Shown piece after piece: positions 1 through 8,841 of a stretch of 64,000 nucleotides of DNA (positions within the stretch are counted from its first letter, which is position 1; every line of letters starts with the position of its first letter). The translations under genes were made by a program, and so were the position numbers. The stretch comes from Pelosinus fermentans DSM 17108 (GTDB lineage: Bacteria > Bacillota > Negativicutes > DSM-13327). The notes beneath the pieces are model-generated. The model saw only the letters and a list, made by a program, of their open reading frames with translations. It made no database searches and was not told the DNA's origin. The stretch spans positions 3,559,501 through 3,623,500 of the forward strand of contig NZ_AKVN02000001.1 of assembly GCF_000271485.2 (NCBI RefSeq), written 5' to 3'.

Positions 1-794
1 TCGGCGAATTTAAAGCCGGACTTAAAAATCCATTTGGAATACATATGGACTAGCAATCGACCGACTTGCCTGCCATTAATATCATTGGGATGAAAAAATC
101 CAACAAAACGAAAGGCTACATATTTATGGGCCGGTATTGTAATTCCCTTCATGCCTTCCGGTATATGGGATAAATCATGTACTTGAAGAGAGGGAATATA
201 ATAAATATATCCCTCATCATTCCTGCTCCAATCTGTATAGCCAAAATATACTTGCGGATTAACCGGATTTACAATTTTATGCTTATAGTTATAATAAAAA
301 TCATTCCCATAGCTATTGGCAGTCTTATCTCCAGATTTACTTACGATCTTATGTTGATTGCCAACCAAATAAATCTTTGGTTTATAAATGAAAAAGGGTT
401 TGTAGATAATCGAATTATTAACGGACAAAATATCATGTATATTTAATTTTTCCTTAATGATGAGTGACAGATTATCCACACGTACTTTTAAGGGGGTATG
501 CCCAAACTTTTTACGAAAAGCTCTGATATAAGACTGTTCATAATCAAAACCATACTCTAAAGCAATATCAATCATTCTCATATTGGTATGAAGAAGTTCG
601 TTAACACTTGCTGAAAGTTTTCGCGATTGAACATATTCCATTAAGGATTCACCCGTTAAGGATTTAAACATTCTATGCAAATGATATTTTGAGATCCCTG
701 CATGCTGGACAATATCATCTAAGGTGATCTTCTCATTCAGATTATTTTCAATATAATTTACACATGCAGCTACTGTCTCTTTCATATCAATCAT
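1..794 (-). CDS. AraC-family regulator with GyrI-like effector domain (3' end beyond the window)
   Basis: The reading frame is open from an ATG at 794 to the left edge, giving 264 residues without a stop. Residues 1-100 form a double helix-turn-helix of the AraC/XylS type (motifs VNYIENNLNEKITL and GISKYHLHRMFK). The rest resembles the GyrI-like small-molecule-binding domain found in Rob/SoxS-like regulators, with a late motif GITIPAHKYVAFRF. It follows fabF on the same strand by 22 bases, so the two could be co-transcribed. No good Shine-Dalgarno lies at normal distance: GGGGG is about 12 bases away. The ligand is unknown. The family call is firm; the function is not. Confidence 0.85.
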   Translation of the reverse strand, partial: MIDMKETVAACVNYIENNLNEKITLDDIVQHAGISKYHLHRMFKSLTGESLMEYVQSRKLSASVNELLHTNMRMIDIALEYGFDYEQSYIRAFRKKFGHTPLKVRVDNLSLIIKEKLNIHDILSVNNSIIYKPFFIYKPKIYLVGNQHKIVSKSGDKTANSYGNDFYYNYKHKIVNPVNPQVYFGYTDWSRNDEGYIYYIPSLQVHDLSHIPEGMKGITIPAHKYVAFRFVGFFHPNDINGRQVGRLLVHMYSKWIFKSGFKFA

Positions 795-816
795 CTGTTT
801 GAACAGCCCCCAAACG

Positions 817-2049
817 TTAAAAAGCCTTTAATACCAGTGTTGCATTGTGCCCGCCAAAGCCAAAAGAATTTGTCAAAGCATAGGATAAAACTGCTTTTCT
901 TCCTTCGTTTGGAACATAGTCAAGATCACATCCCTGATCGGGCGTTTTGTAATTAATCGTTGGCGGTAAAAATCCCTCTTTTAGGGCAGATGCCGTAATA
1001 ATGGCTTCAATAGCTCCCGCCGCTCCTAATAAGTGACCCGTCATGGATTTTGTTGAACTTACTGCAAGCTCATATGCATGCTTTCCAAAAACAGTTTTTA
1101 TAGCACTTGTTTCATTTTTATCCCCTAACGGCGTGGATGTGCCATGGGCATTGATATAACCAATATCCTGAGGCTGCACATTTGCATCCTCAATTGCCAG
1201 CTTCATGCATTCCGCCGCCCCTTCTCCACCTTCAGCAGGTGCAGTAATATGATATGCATCATTAGTGCAGCCATAGCCTACGATTTCTGCAATAATGGTT
1301 GCGCCTCGCTCTAAAGCATGATTTAGTTCTTCGACAACCAGGATGCCTGCACCTTCTCCCAGTACAAATCCGTCACGTTCTAAATCAAAAGGTCTAGAAG
1401 CAGAGGCGGCATCCTGATTCGTAGTCATTGCTTTCATGGCGCAAAAACCAGCCATTGCTAATCTTGTAATGGATGCTTCCGTACCACCTGCAATCATCAC
1501 ATCAGCAGCATTTCTTTGAATGATTTTATAAGCGTCACCAATTGCATTGGTAGAAGAGGCACAGGCTGAAACAGTACATTCTGCAAATCCCTTAAGACCG
1601 TATCGAATCGCAACCAACCCCGCAGCCATATTGGGCAGCATCATCGGTACCAAAAAAGGGCTGATTCTGCCGGTCCCTTTTTCTAAAAGCAAACTATGCT
1701 GACTTTCAATGGTTTCGATACCACCAATCCCCGTTCCAATCATAACACCAATCCGTTTTTTGTTTTCTTTAGCAAAGTCAATCTTTGCTTCTTCAACTGC
1801 CATTTGCGTGGCAGCTATGGCATATTGTGTGAATCGGTCCATCCGTTTTACTTCTTTCCTGTCTAGAAACGGATTGGGGTCAAAGTCCCTTATCTCAGCC
1901 CCAACTTGCGTAGGTAAATCAGAGACGTCAATTCTCTCAATTCTGCTAATGCCGGATTTCCCTTGTTTAATGGACTGCCAGAGAGCATCCGCGCCACATC
2001 CTAACGAAGATACGGCTCCCATCCCTGTAATTACTACACGTCTATTCAT
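817..2049 (-). CDS. fabF: beta-ketoacyl-ACP synthase II
   Basis: This enzyme condenses malonyl-ACP with acyl-ACP in type II fatty acid synthesis in the cytoplasm. The 410-residue product has the KAS II length and the Cys-His-His triad: the nucleophile Cys163 in TVSACASS, His in [11 protein letters not shown], and His in [14 protein letters not shown]. The start at 2049 (MNRRVVITG) is chosen because AGGAGG lies 7 bases upstream; an in-frame upstream start at 2070 would overlap that site. It stands alone here rather than in a fab cluster, so it could be a second or special-purpose condensing enzyme. An AraC-type regulator follows. Confidence 0.93.
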   Translation of the reverse strand: MNRRVVITGMGAVSSLGCGADALWQSIKQGKSGISRIERIDVSDLPTQVGAEIRDFDPNPFLDRKEVKRMDRFTQYAIAATQMAVEEAKIDFAKENKKRIGVMIGTGIGGIETIESQHSLLLEKGTGRISPFLVPMMLPNMAAGLVAIRYGLKGFAECTVSACASSTNAIGDAYKIIQRNAADVMIAGGTEASITRLAMAGFCAMKAMTTNQDAASASRPFDLERDGFVLGEGAGILVVEELNHALERGATIIAEIVGYGCTNDAYHITAPAEGGEGAAECMKLAIEDANVQPQDIGYINAHGTSTPLGDKNETSAIKTVFGKHAYELAVSSTKSMTGHLLGAAGAIEAIITASALKEGFLPPTINYKTPDQGCDLDYVPNEGRKAVLSYALTNSFGFGGHNATLVLKAF

Positions 2050-2277
2050 TGTATATCCTCCTATGCTCACTTTATACGTTTTTTCGTGTCACAAGACAAC
2101 ATTTGATCAGATATTTTTGTATTATACCTTACTAACTGTAACATATGTATTTTTAAATAATGAACAATTCTTGCTACTATCCATAGTCATGATCAAGCAG
2201 GATTCTAAGTATAAATTCGAGAAGACAAGGTAATAGATACATCTAAAATCAAAATTGAAAATAGGAGAATACAAAAT

Positions 2278-2607
2278 ATGGCTACAATTAATGATTTTAT
2301 GGAACTAGACATTCGAGTCGGGGAAATTATTCAGGTAGAGATCTTTGAAAAAGCCAGAAAGCCAGCTTATCAGTTATGGGTTGATTTTGGTGATGAAATC
2401 GGCACCAAAAAGTCCAGTGCTCAAATTACACAATGTTATACCAAAGAGGAACTGATGGGCAAACAAGTCCTAGGAGTGGTCAATTTTCCGCCAAGAAAGA
2501 TTGCTGATTTCACATCAGAAGTTCTGGTCTTAGGAGTATACGCACAGCAAGGAGTCATTTTAATCCAACCAGAGCAATTGGTCAAGAAGGGTGATAAGTT
2601 AGGATAG
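2278..2607 (+). CDS. csaA: CsaA-type tRNA-binding (EMAP/Arc1p-like) protein
   Basis: The 109-residue protein is a single OB-fold tRNA-binding domain, matching CsaA in length and in the motifs FMELDIRVGEI, KSSAQIT and VNFPPRKIADFTSEVL. CsaA proteins have been described as export-related chaperones, and the fold binds tRNA; the in vivo role is unclear. GGAG at 2263 precedes the ATG. The gene is monocistronic: it is divergent from fabF and closed by a strong terminator at 2625-2657. Confidence 0.9.
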   Translation: MATINDFMELDIRVGEIIQVEIFEKARKPAYQLWVDFGDEIGTKKSSAQITQCYTKEELMGKQVLGVVNFPPRKIADFTSEVLVLGVYAQQGVILIQPEQLVKKGDKLG

Positions 2608-2624
2608 TATATATTCTATTATTC

Positions 2625-2657
2625 AAAAAGACTTACTAACAAGATAAGTCTTTTTTT
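2625..2657 (+). terminator. Rho-independent terminator of csaA
   Basis: An 11-bp stem (AAAAAGACTTA / TAAGTCTTTTT) with a 9-base loop runs straight into a T tract. It lies 18 bases after the csaA stop. The stop of the opposing fosX remnant lies at its right end, so it may serve both strands. Confidence 0.85.
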
Positions 2658-2760
2658 ATTTTTTATAACGCTTTAATCGCTCAGTCAGAGTTCCTGTATG
2701 CAATTCAAACAGGTGATTATCATAATCATAAAAATATAAAGATCGTCCTTCTCCTTCCAT
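2656..2760 (-). pseudogene. Remnant of a FosX/FosB-type fosfomycin resistance protein (C-terminal tail only)
   Basis: Translating the minus strand gives a 34-residue tail, MEGEGRSLYFYDYDNHLFEL continuing HTGTLTERLKRYKK. I recognise this as the C-terminal end of the FosX/FosB glyoxalase-superfamily (vicinal oxygen chelate) proteins, including the metal-ligand-bearing LFELH stretch. The frame continues upstream (TKEIFV before the Met), but similarity fades there and the N-terminal two-thirds is absent. AAGGAG lies 9 bases before the ATG, which may be chance. Too short to be an enzyme; most likely a decayed gene. Confidence 0.6.
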
Positions 2761-2785
2761 TACGAAGATCTCCTTTGTCAGAGAT

Positions 2786-2807
2786 AAAATGACTATATAG
2801 TCATTTT
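2786..2807. promoter_or_regulatory. Perfect 22-bp palindrome, possible operator
   Basis: AAAATGACTATATAGTCATTTT is a perfect inverted repeat about 200 bases upstream of the outer-membrane protein gene. It could be a homodimeric regulator site or a hairpin; a run of T follows on the plus strand. The rest of 2761-3008 shows no gene. Confidence 0.4.
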
Positions 2808-3008
2808 TTTCTCTTTGTCATACTTTTGTCATACTTCCATGTTATTCTAAATCCATCAACTGATCGGCACAGCATCGGTTCACTGAGAAATCATATTACA
2901 TCCTTTACCCAATAATCCGATGCAAAGCCGATCGTTTACATATATCAAATCAATGTTAGTCTTTTTTATAAAAGAGACACTACTTACGAATTTTTAGGGG
3001 GATTACTC

Positions 3009-3548
3009 ATGAAAAAGAAAATATTCACTCTTATGGCAGGTACTATGTTGGCTACCAGCATTGGATATGCTGCACCGCTTACGGATCTTGCTCCAGGAGA
3101 AACCACAATTGGGTATAATCATTATAATTTGGATCAAAATGGACACGGTATAGACGATGACAGCGTATATATAGAACATGCTCTTTCAGATAAATTTACT
3201 GCAGGGATCGAAAGAAATGGTTATTCATCATACTATGGCGGCTCCCACACTACCGATGTATATGTTCACTATAAATTAGACAATAACGTACGCCTGATTG
3301 CCGGTGATAGAAATTATAGTGGAGAATCGGATAAATTCTTCTATGGTGTCGGCGTGAGTGCAAATTTAGCTCCTAGATTAGATGGCTATGCATCTGTAAT
3401 CACAAGCAGTGCAGAGACTGGATGGCAAACAGGATTAAACTATGCGATGGATGGTAAAACCTCTCTTAATCTTGGATATAAATCCGATAAACACGACCAT
3501 TCGTCAACGCGAGATGGTGTAGGCTTTGGTATTAACCACAAATTTTAA
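3009..3548 (+). CDS. Small outer-membrane beta-barrel protein (porin-like), function unknown
   Basis: The 179-residue product starts with a Sec signal peptide (MKKKIF, hydrophobic core to about residue 20, cleavage after GYA). The mature part of about 157 residues has alternating aromatic/polar strands (TTIGYNHYNL, DVYVHYKL, FFYGVGVSAN, SLNLGYKS) and ends in Phe (GFGINHKF), the classical outer-membrane beta-signal. An 8-strand barrel fits the length. AGGGGG precedes the ATG. It is monocistronic with its own terminator. Such proteins fit a diderm Firmicute. Substrate and exact family are not recognised. Confidence 0.7.
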   Translation: MKKKIFTLMAGTMLATSIGYAAPLTDLAPGETTIGYNHYNLDQNGHGIDDDSVYIEHALSDKFTAGIERNGYSSYYGGSHTTDVYVHYKLDNNVRLIAGDRNYSGESDKFFYGVGVSANLAPRLDGYASVITSSAETGWQTGLNYAMDGKTSLNLGYKSDKHDHSSTRDGVGFGINHKF

Positions 3549-3562
3549 GACAGTATACGATC

Positions 3563-3599
3563 AGACTGACAACACTCCTGTTGCCAGTCTAATCTTTTT
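3563..3599 (+). terminator. Terminator after the beta-barrel protein gene
   Basis: The hairpin AGACTGACAAC ... GTTGCCAGTCT is followed by a T-rich tail and begins 15 bases after the stop codon. Confidence 0.75.
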
Positions 3600-3735
3600 A
3601 TATAGACTTTTGTCATCCCTAGTCCTCCTTATTTTCTTTTACACCATAGTTTCTGGAATTTCATGATAATTCCTGCTTTCTGGCTATGTTTTTATCGGAT
3701 AACACTTCTTCTAATTTGCATAGCCCCGCTCAATC

Positions 3736-3764
3736 TTGACGATAATAAGAAAAAGCATTATACT
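3736..3764 (+). promoter_or_regulatory. Sigma-A promoter for the riboswitch-exchanger transcript
   Basis: TTGACG (3736-3741), a 17-base spacer and TATACT (3759-3764) make a near-consensus promoter. The start would fall near 3771, immediately before the conserved first segment of the riboswitch. Confidence 0.8.
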
Positions 3765-3771
3765 TAGGTTT

Positions 3772-3888
3772 ATCAAAGGGGAGTAATTAATATAGGTGCT
3801 GTCAACATAATGGTGTAACAACCTGGTAGTACCCGCTATTTGCGTAATGAGACTTTTGGTGCTTTTTAAGAGCACCAGAAGTCTTTTT
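3772..3888 (+). ncRNA. Probable yybP-ykoY (Mn2+-sensing) riboswitch with terminator
   Basis: The leader contains the hallmark segments of the yybP-ykoY class: AAAGGGGAGTA at 3775, GCTGTCAACAT at 3798, CCTGGTAGTACCCGC at 3823 and GAGACTTTTGGTGC. The last of these forms a strong terminator, GACTTCTGGTGCTCTT-type stem followed by seven T, at about 3850-3888. Members of this class sense Mn2+ and turn on manganese exporters. Its place between a consensus promoter and a cation exchanger start codon supports the call. It was recognised by eye, without a covariance-model score. Confidence 0.75.
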
Positions 3889-3925
3889 TTATTTGCCCTT
3901 ACATATCAAAATTGGAGGTAGTTAT

Positions 3926-4915
3926 ATGCTGAGTCTTTATGTAACATTATTAGTAGCTATTATCGTGATCTATTACAGCTGTGAATTGTTTGTCAATGCC
4001 ATTGAATGGGTTGGCAGGAAATTTAACGTTGCACAATGCGCCGTAGGAACTATTTTGGCAGCCTTTGGGACTGCTTTGCCGGAAAGTGTTGTAACCCTGA
4101 TGGCAGTCGCCTTTAATTCCAGTGCTGAGCAAAAAGATATTGGTATTGGAGCCGCTTTGGGTGGTCCTCTTGTACTTGGTACCATTTCTTATGCGGTGGT
4201 GGGACTCTGTATTATCTTTTTCCGCAAGAAGCGGGATTTAGGAGTCGAGATTGATATTGACAGCAAAAAATTGAGTCGAGACCAGCTATGGTTTGTATCC
4301 ATCTTTATCTTTAAAGTATTAATGGGTCTTTTCATCTTTAGTCTCAAGCCCTTGGCAGGCATCTTATTTTTAGCAGCCTATGCATTTTATTTTTACAAAG
4401 AGATGGGAGCAGAGTGTGTTCTTTCAGAAGAGGTCATGGAGCCATTGACCTTTCAGCCCAAAAAGAAAGATCCAACTGTATTTTGGGTATTATCCCAGAC
4501 CTTTATTTCATTAATGCTTATTTTTATCAGTTCTCATCTTTTTGTTAAAAATTTAGAAGCTCTTAGTGTCTCTTGGAATATGTCCCCATTAATTGTTTCT
4601 CTATTGATCAGTCCGATTGCTACGGAATTGCCTGAAATATTAAATGCGGTAATATGGGTAAAGCAAGGAAAAGAAACTCTTGCCTTAGGTAATATTAGTG
4701 GCGCAATGATGATACAGGCGACCATTCCAACTGCCTTAGGATTATTTTTTACTCCTTGGTTATTTGATTTTCATCTTATCTGGGCGGGCTGTATGACGCT
4801 GCTCTCTATTTTTTACTTATTACTAACTTTAAAACAGGACAAACTATCACCCCAGCGTTTAGTATACGCAGGCGGTTTTTATATCCTATTTTCCTGTATT
4901 TTCTTTATAAAATAA
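3926..4915 (+). CDS. Ca2+/cation antiporter (CaCA, YrbG-like) family membrane protein
   Basis: A 329-residue inner-membrane protein with two inverted homologous halves, each holding a CaCA alpha-repeat: GTILAAFGTALPES near residue 45 and LLISPIATELPEI near residue 230. Acidic residues in these repeats bind the cation in this family. A central hydrophilic linker lies near residues 100-180. The start at 3926 is set by GGAGG 7 bases upstream. The probable Mn2+ riboswitch in its leader suggests Mn2+ (or Ca2+/Mn2+) export; that substrate is inference. The second repeat, SPIATELPE, departs from the usual GTSLPE form. Confidence 0.8.
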   Translation: MLSLYVTLLVAIIVIYYSCELFVNAIEWVGRKFNVAQCAVGTILAAFGTALPESVVTLMAVAFNSSAEQKDIGIGAALGGPLVLGTISYAVVGLCIIFFRKKRDLGVEIDIDSKKLSRDQLWFVSIFIFKVLMGLFIFSLKPLAGILFLAAYAFYFYKEMGAECVLSEEVMEPLTFQPKKKDPTVFWVLSQTFISLMLIFISSHLFVKNLEALSVSWNMSPLIVSLLISPIATELPEILNAVIWVKQGKETLALGNISGAMMIQATIPTALGLFFTPWLFDFHLIWAGCMTLLSIFYLLLTLKQDKLSPQRLVYAGGFYILFSCIFFIK

Positions 4916-5061
4916 GGTATGCTATTCATAATTCACCGACTCTTATCAAAAATTACATAGCAATTCCAAGTAAATGGCTTTATACTCTAAGTAGAATTTC
5001 AAAAAATCTTTTGACACACAACTTCTTCCTATCCTATAAAAACAAAAAGGGGTAATGGCAA

Positions 5062-5553
5062 TTGCAAACTAAAACAATTCATGATTCCGCGGTGGATATA
5101 TCCATGGTTATGCTTCCACATCAAGCAAATGTTGCTGGAAATGTTCATGGTGGAGAAATAATGAAATTGATGGACAATGCAGCTTACGTAGTTGCCCACA
5201 GGCATGCCCGTTCTAATGTCGTAACGGCACGAGTCGACGAACTAACCTTCCATCAACCCATATATGTAGGCAATTTAGTAAATTGTCATGCATATTTAAC
5301 CTTTGTTGGTAAATCTTCTATGGAAGTTTCCGTAATCGTTGAGGTAGAAGATCTCTTTAAAGATTCTCCGCGCAAATGTGCCTTAACAGCGCTTTTTACC
5401 ATGGTAGCTTTAAATGCCGGAGGCCATACCTGTGCGGTTCCTCTTCTTGAACTTACCACTGATGCGGAACGAGCCAGATTCGAAGAAGGTGCACAGCGTT
5501 ATAAAGTAAATCGCGCCAAGGCAAAAACATGCCCTATACCAGAAAGACTGTAG
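5062..5553 (+). CDS. Acyl-CoA thioesterase, hotdog fold (YciA/BACH type)
   Basis: The 163-residue protein hydrolyses acyl-CoA to free acid and CoA, judged by family. Diagnostic motifs are NVAGNVHGGEIMKLMDNAAY (nucleophile/acid region of the hotdog helix), VTARVDELTFHQPIYVGN and a long C-terminal helix rich in charge. The start is a TTG at 5062 with AAGGGG 9 bases upstream; the nearby ATG at 5055 is in another frame and soon closes. It is monocistronic, ending at a long palindromic terminator shared with the convergent bamA-like gene. Confidence 0.85.
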   Translation: MQTKTIHDSAVDISMVMLPHQANVAGNVHGGEIMKLMDNAAYVVAHRHARSNVVTARVDELTFHQPIYVGNLVNCHAYLTFVGKSSMEVSVIVEVEDLFKDSPRKCALTALFTMVALNAGGHTCAVPLLELTTDAERARFEEGAQRYKVNRAKAKTCPIPERL

Positions 5554-5612
5554 CTGGAATATTACATAGTCATCCAATTAAACTAACGTTTTATAAACCT
5601 AGAATATAACTA

Positions 5613-5650
5613 AGAGGATAGCCGATTTTAATTAAAATCGGCTATCCTCT
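5613..5650. terminator. Bidirectional terminator, 18-bp perfect stem
   Basis: AGAGGATAGCCGATTTTA and its exact reverse complement are separated by two bases, with A/T runs on both sides. It lies between the convergent thioesterase and bamA-like genes and suits both. Confidence 0.85.
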
Positions 5651-5697
5651 TTAATATCTAACCACTATGTCGAACCACTTATATATTCCATAACAAC

Positions 5698-7455
5698 TTA
5701 GAATTGAGTACCAAAGCTAAAATGGCACTTTCCGCCTTCTTTCCCATATCCATAATCAACACGTATTGGTCCTACAGGTGTGTTTACTCGTATTCCTGCT
5801 CCGATACTATACTTCAAGTCATTTAAGTTGTAACTACCACTCCAGGCGTTACCAGCATCTGCAAAAACAACACCTTGTACCTTGTTTGCTATTGGATAGC
5901 GATATTCGGCTGTAGCGGTAAACATTTTATCGCCTTTGAATTCATTATCTTCATAACCACGCAGCGTATCGATACCACCTACAGAAAATTTGCTGGCATC
6001 AGGCAGGTCTCCCGAACTGGTACCGGCTGTTACTTGTAATGCAACAACTTGCTGACTACCAACTTTAAAGTATTTGCGTCCGTCAAGGATATATTTATTG
6101 AAATCAAATTCACCGCCAAGAGCTTTTCCCGCAAATTCACTTGTTAGGGAAATACGATGTCCTTCTGTGGGACTAAAAATATTGTCACGAGTATCGTATA
6201 CTCTTGCAAAGGTCACGCTATGTACTTCACCAAAATTCTTCTTAAGATAGTCTGCATTATAATCAGCGTTGTAGTCTGTATCCCCCACAGAAGCTGAATA
6301 GTCTACATCTCCAGACTCATGCTCGATATAAAGATCTTTTCGTTTGGTAAGAGTAATATAATTCTTTACATACTCACCCTCAGGCCGTCCTAATGTAATG
6401 TTAAAGCCTCGGGATCTGCGATAATAGGTAGAGCGAAGCTTTGTATTGTCGCCATCCAGACCATAGTCACTCACTTCATTAACTGAATTAAATAGGTCCA
6501 CACTTAATGATGTTTCTTTTTTATCGATATAAGGATTCGTAAAATTGAGATTCCAGCCTGTACCGGCGATACTGGAGTAACCATGCTGGAAGTTCACATT
6601 GACCTTATTGCCAGATCCGTTAAAATTAGTATCTCCTACCCCGATAGCCGCTGTCACTCCATCACTTTCACTGTATCCTCCGCCAATCGTAAAGGTTCCG
6701 GTTTTTTGTTCCTTAACGTCTACCTGAACTACAACTGCATTCGGCTCTCTGCCAGGATTTAATTTCATATTTACATCTTCAAAGAATCCAAGATTATTCA
6801 GTCTTTGTAAACTCCGCTTTGCATCCTTGGAATTAAAAACCTCTTGTTCTTTTACCTTTATTTCACGAGTAATAACATGCTTTTTTGTTTTCTCATTGCC
6901 TTTTATAATAATACCTTCAACCATACCTTCATTGATGAAAACCTTAAGTATTCCCTCTTGATCCATCGTGATATTACTCACCTTGGCTAATATATATCCT
7001 TGATCGTGATAATACTGCTCAATGGCTTGTACTTTTTCATCGATGATTTGGTTATCGCTAAGATTGCCAATCATTCCCTTGGATAGATTCTGCAGGGTTT
7101 CATTTGAAACTGCTTTATTTCCTACAAAATCAATACTTTTTATCATCATTTTCTCAGTAACAACATATACCACTTTAATACCTTCTGGCACTTCAATAAA
7201 ATTAGCCTGTACATCATAAAAACTGCCAAGATCATAAATGGTTTTTATATCCTGCTGAATAACCTCGACATTGAATGTGTCTCCTGGTTTTAGTTTCACC
7301 ACAGAAAGATCGTGTAATGTTTTATTATCACTAATACTTACATCAACAATTTGCTTGCCCGTAAAATCCGCAGCATAAACCAAAGCACCAGGCAGACCTG
7401 TTATAATGGATATCGCTGCTATTACTACATACCGACTATACCATCTTTTTTTCAT
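5698..7455 (-). CDS. bamA: Outer-membrane assembly factor of the Omp85/BamA family
   Basis: 585 residues. A signal peptide (MKKRWYSRYVVIAA..., cleavage near VYA) is followed by three POTRA-like repeats (about residues 30-95, 100-175 and 178-255, each ending in a GxxxxV/I strand), then a 16-strand-type barrel from about residue 260. The conserved Omp85 motif is seen as GGIDTLRGYEDNEFKG, and the C-terminus PIRVDYGYG...FSFGTQF ends in Phe. The family inserts beta-barrels into the outer membrane. With three POTRAs rather than the five of proteobacterial BamA, it may be a short BamA or a TamA-like paralogue. It is monocistronic here, not beside lpx or skp genes. Confidence 0.85.
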   Translation of the reverse strand: MKKRWYSRYVVIAAISIITGLPGALVYAADFTGKQIVDVSISDNKTLHDLSVVKLKPGDTFNVEVIQQDIKTIYDLGSFYDVQANFIEVPEGIKVVYVVTEKMMIKSIDFVGNKAVSNETLQNLSKGMIGNLSDNQIIDEKVQAIEQYYHDQGYILAKVSNITMDQEGILKVFINEGMVEGIIIKGNEKTKKHVITREIKVKEQEVFNSKDAKRSLQRLNNLGFFEDVNMKLNPGREPNAVVVQVDVKEQKTGTFTIGGGYSESDGVTAAIGVGDTNFNGSGNKVNVNFQHGYSSIAGTGWNLNFTNPYIDKKETSLSVDLFNSVNEVSDYGLDGDNTKLRSTYYRRSRGFNITLGRPEGEYVKNYITLTKRKDLYIEHESGDVDYSASVGDTDYNADYNADYLKKNFGEVHSVTFARVYDTRDNIFSPTEGHRISLTSEFAGKALGGEFDFNKYILDGRKYFKVGSQQVVALQVTAGTSSGDLPDASKFSVGGIDTLRGYEDNEFKGDKMFTATAEYRYPIANKVQGVVFADAGNAWSGSYNLNDLKYSIGAGIRVNTPVGPIRVDYGYGKEGGKCHFSFGTQF

Positions 7456-7754
7456 TTATTTCTCCTCAATTACGTTTAGCCAAACCATTCATCACTTTAC
7501 CACAGCCTATCCCTTAGCCCCGGTCCATGCCGCCAAGAACCATAAAGAGGACCCCATCCCCACCAAAAATCATCATTATTAAATATAATCCGATTTCTTC
7601 CCTCCTATATCTTTTCCACAAATCAAGCTTACCAAGAAAAGTAACTTCCTTATTTTTCATATTATAAAAGAAATTTGTTACTGTTTTGTTACAATCTATC
7701 GACAATTATATATTCATTCTATTTGAATATTCTTTTTTATTTTCGATTGTTACG

Positions 7755-7787
7755 GAAAAAAGGATGTACCCAAATGTACACCCTTTT
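7755..7787 (-). terminator. Terminator of the alpha/beta hydrolase gene; gap 7456-7828
   Basis: AAAAAGG-A-TGTAC ... GTACA-C-CCTTTTT forms a hairpin ending in T on the minus strand, about 40 bases after the hydrolase stop. The remaining gap holds the bamA leader and a hydrophobic mini-ORF (7514-7570) that I could not support. Confidence 0.65.
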
Positions 7788-7828
7788 TATCTGCATTTAT
7801 TCTATTAAGCAATTTACTCTATTTCTTG

Positions 7829-8614
7829 TCACAAAGCAGCATGGTCTTTAAGCCAATGTAAAATAAGCTCACTCAGTTCTTTTTTCCATGTCGCTGAGCA
7901 GTAACAATGATCCGCATCTTTTATAATCTTTAAATCACTATGTCCTTCTGTCCGTTGCTCTAATCTTTTTTGATATTGATATGCATTGTCCAAGGGTGTC
8001 TCCAGATCTTCACTTCCATGAATCAATAATACATTCTTATGAAACTTATGAATTTCAGCTAAAGGCCGCAGTTCGGCTAACGACAAAAATAACGTTCTCC
8101 CTAGTTCAAAGCCTTCAAAATTAACACTGCTTTCTTCTAAGCATTTTTGATACCGCTCTTGTCCTATAATTTTTACAATATCGTCAAAGGGATTTGCCAC
8201 AGGTGATAGCAAAATCAATTGCTGAATTCTTCCATCTGACGCTGCCACACTCGTAGCAATCGCTCCTCCCAGACTATGCCCTAGTAATGTAATATTGGTA
8301 AGATCAATCTCAGGGTACTCCTCTAATGAGTCAATGACTTTAACGGCTTCTTTTATTTGCTGAGTCGTTGTAATATCCTGGTATTCCCCTGAGCTTTCCC
8401 CACATCCACTGAAATCAAATCGTAAGACTGCATACCCAGCCAGGCAGAGGTTACGAGCCAATGTTACAAAAAGTCTATGCTGCCCAACTTTACTGCTGAT
8501 AAAACCATGACAGATGACGATGACAGGTCTCTTTTCATCTTTATTGCAATCGGGTATATGCAGCACACCGCTTAATTGCTGAGAATCTGTATGAATACTA
8601 ACTTGTTTTTCCAT
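7829..8614 (-). CDS. Alpha/beta hydrolase, serine esterase-like
   Basis: A 261-residue cytoplasmic protein with the full triad layout: oxyanion motif CHGF near residue 35, nucleophile Ser114 in GHSLGG, Asp in HGSEDLETP near residue 215 and His in KDADHCY near residue 242. The DFSGCGESSGEY segment is typical of the feruloyl-esterase/BAAT-like hydrolase group (Hydrolase_4/DUF1100-like). The start at 8614 has GGAGA upstream. Its substrate cannot be read from sequence. It stands alone between terminators. Confidence 0.82.
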   Translation of the reverse strand: MEKQVSIHTDSQQLSGVLHIPDCNKDEKRPVIVICHGFISSKVGQHRLFVTLARNLCLAGYAVLRFDFSGCGESSGEYQDITTTQQIKEAVKVIDSLEEYPEIDLTNITLLGHSLGGAIATSVAASDGRIQQLILLSPVANPFDDIVKIIGQERYQKCLEESSVNFEGFELGRTLFLSLAELRPLAEIHKFHKNVLLIHGSEDLETPLDNAYQYQKRLEQRTEGHSDLKIIKDADHCYCSATWKKELSELILHWLKDHAAL

Positions 8615-8776
8615 AAATTATCTCTTCTCCTTACAAAATCATCCCCTCTAAATTACCTAGTACCTCGACTAAATTATCTATAGTTCTAACGCAGATGAGG
8701 TAGTAGCGGGTCTTTTTTTATAATAAACTAATTTTGTATAATACGTAGTATATCTTGTTTTGTCCATAAGAGAAAA

Positions 8777-8829
8777 GGACTAAGAGCATATCTTGACGAT
8801 ATGTCTTAGCCTTTGGTGTTCCAATCAGC
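8777..8829 (-). terminator. Terminator of the sulfur operon, with preceding hairpin module
   Basis: On the minus strand, 13 bases after the cysN stop, a small hairpin GCTGATTGG-AACA-CCAAAGGC is followed by the terminator stem GGCTAAGACATATC / GATATGCTCTTAGTCC and T4. The same two-part arrangement, with near-identical bases around GATTGGAAnACCAAAGGCTAAGA, heads the operon at 16117-16174. Confidence 0.75.
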
Positions 8830-8841
8830 AATTCGTTGTAT

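Noticed and set aside
177-446. 89-residue open frame on the plus strand
   Set aside because: Runs antisense to the AraC-family gene, which has clear family motifs; no ribosome site.
7514-7705. Hydrophobic mini-ORF on the minus strand upstream of bamA (ends MMIFGGDGVLFMVLGGMDRG)
   Set aside because: The peptide is membrane-like, but AGGAGG lies about 24 bases before the first ATG of the hydrophobic part and no usable start sits at the right distance. No family recognised.
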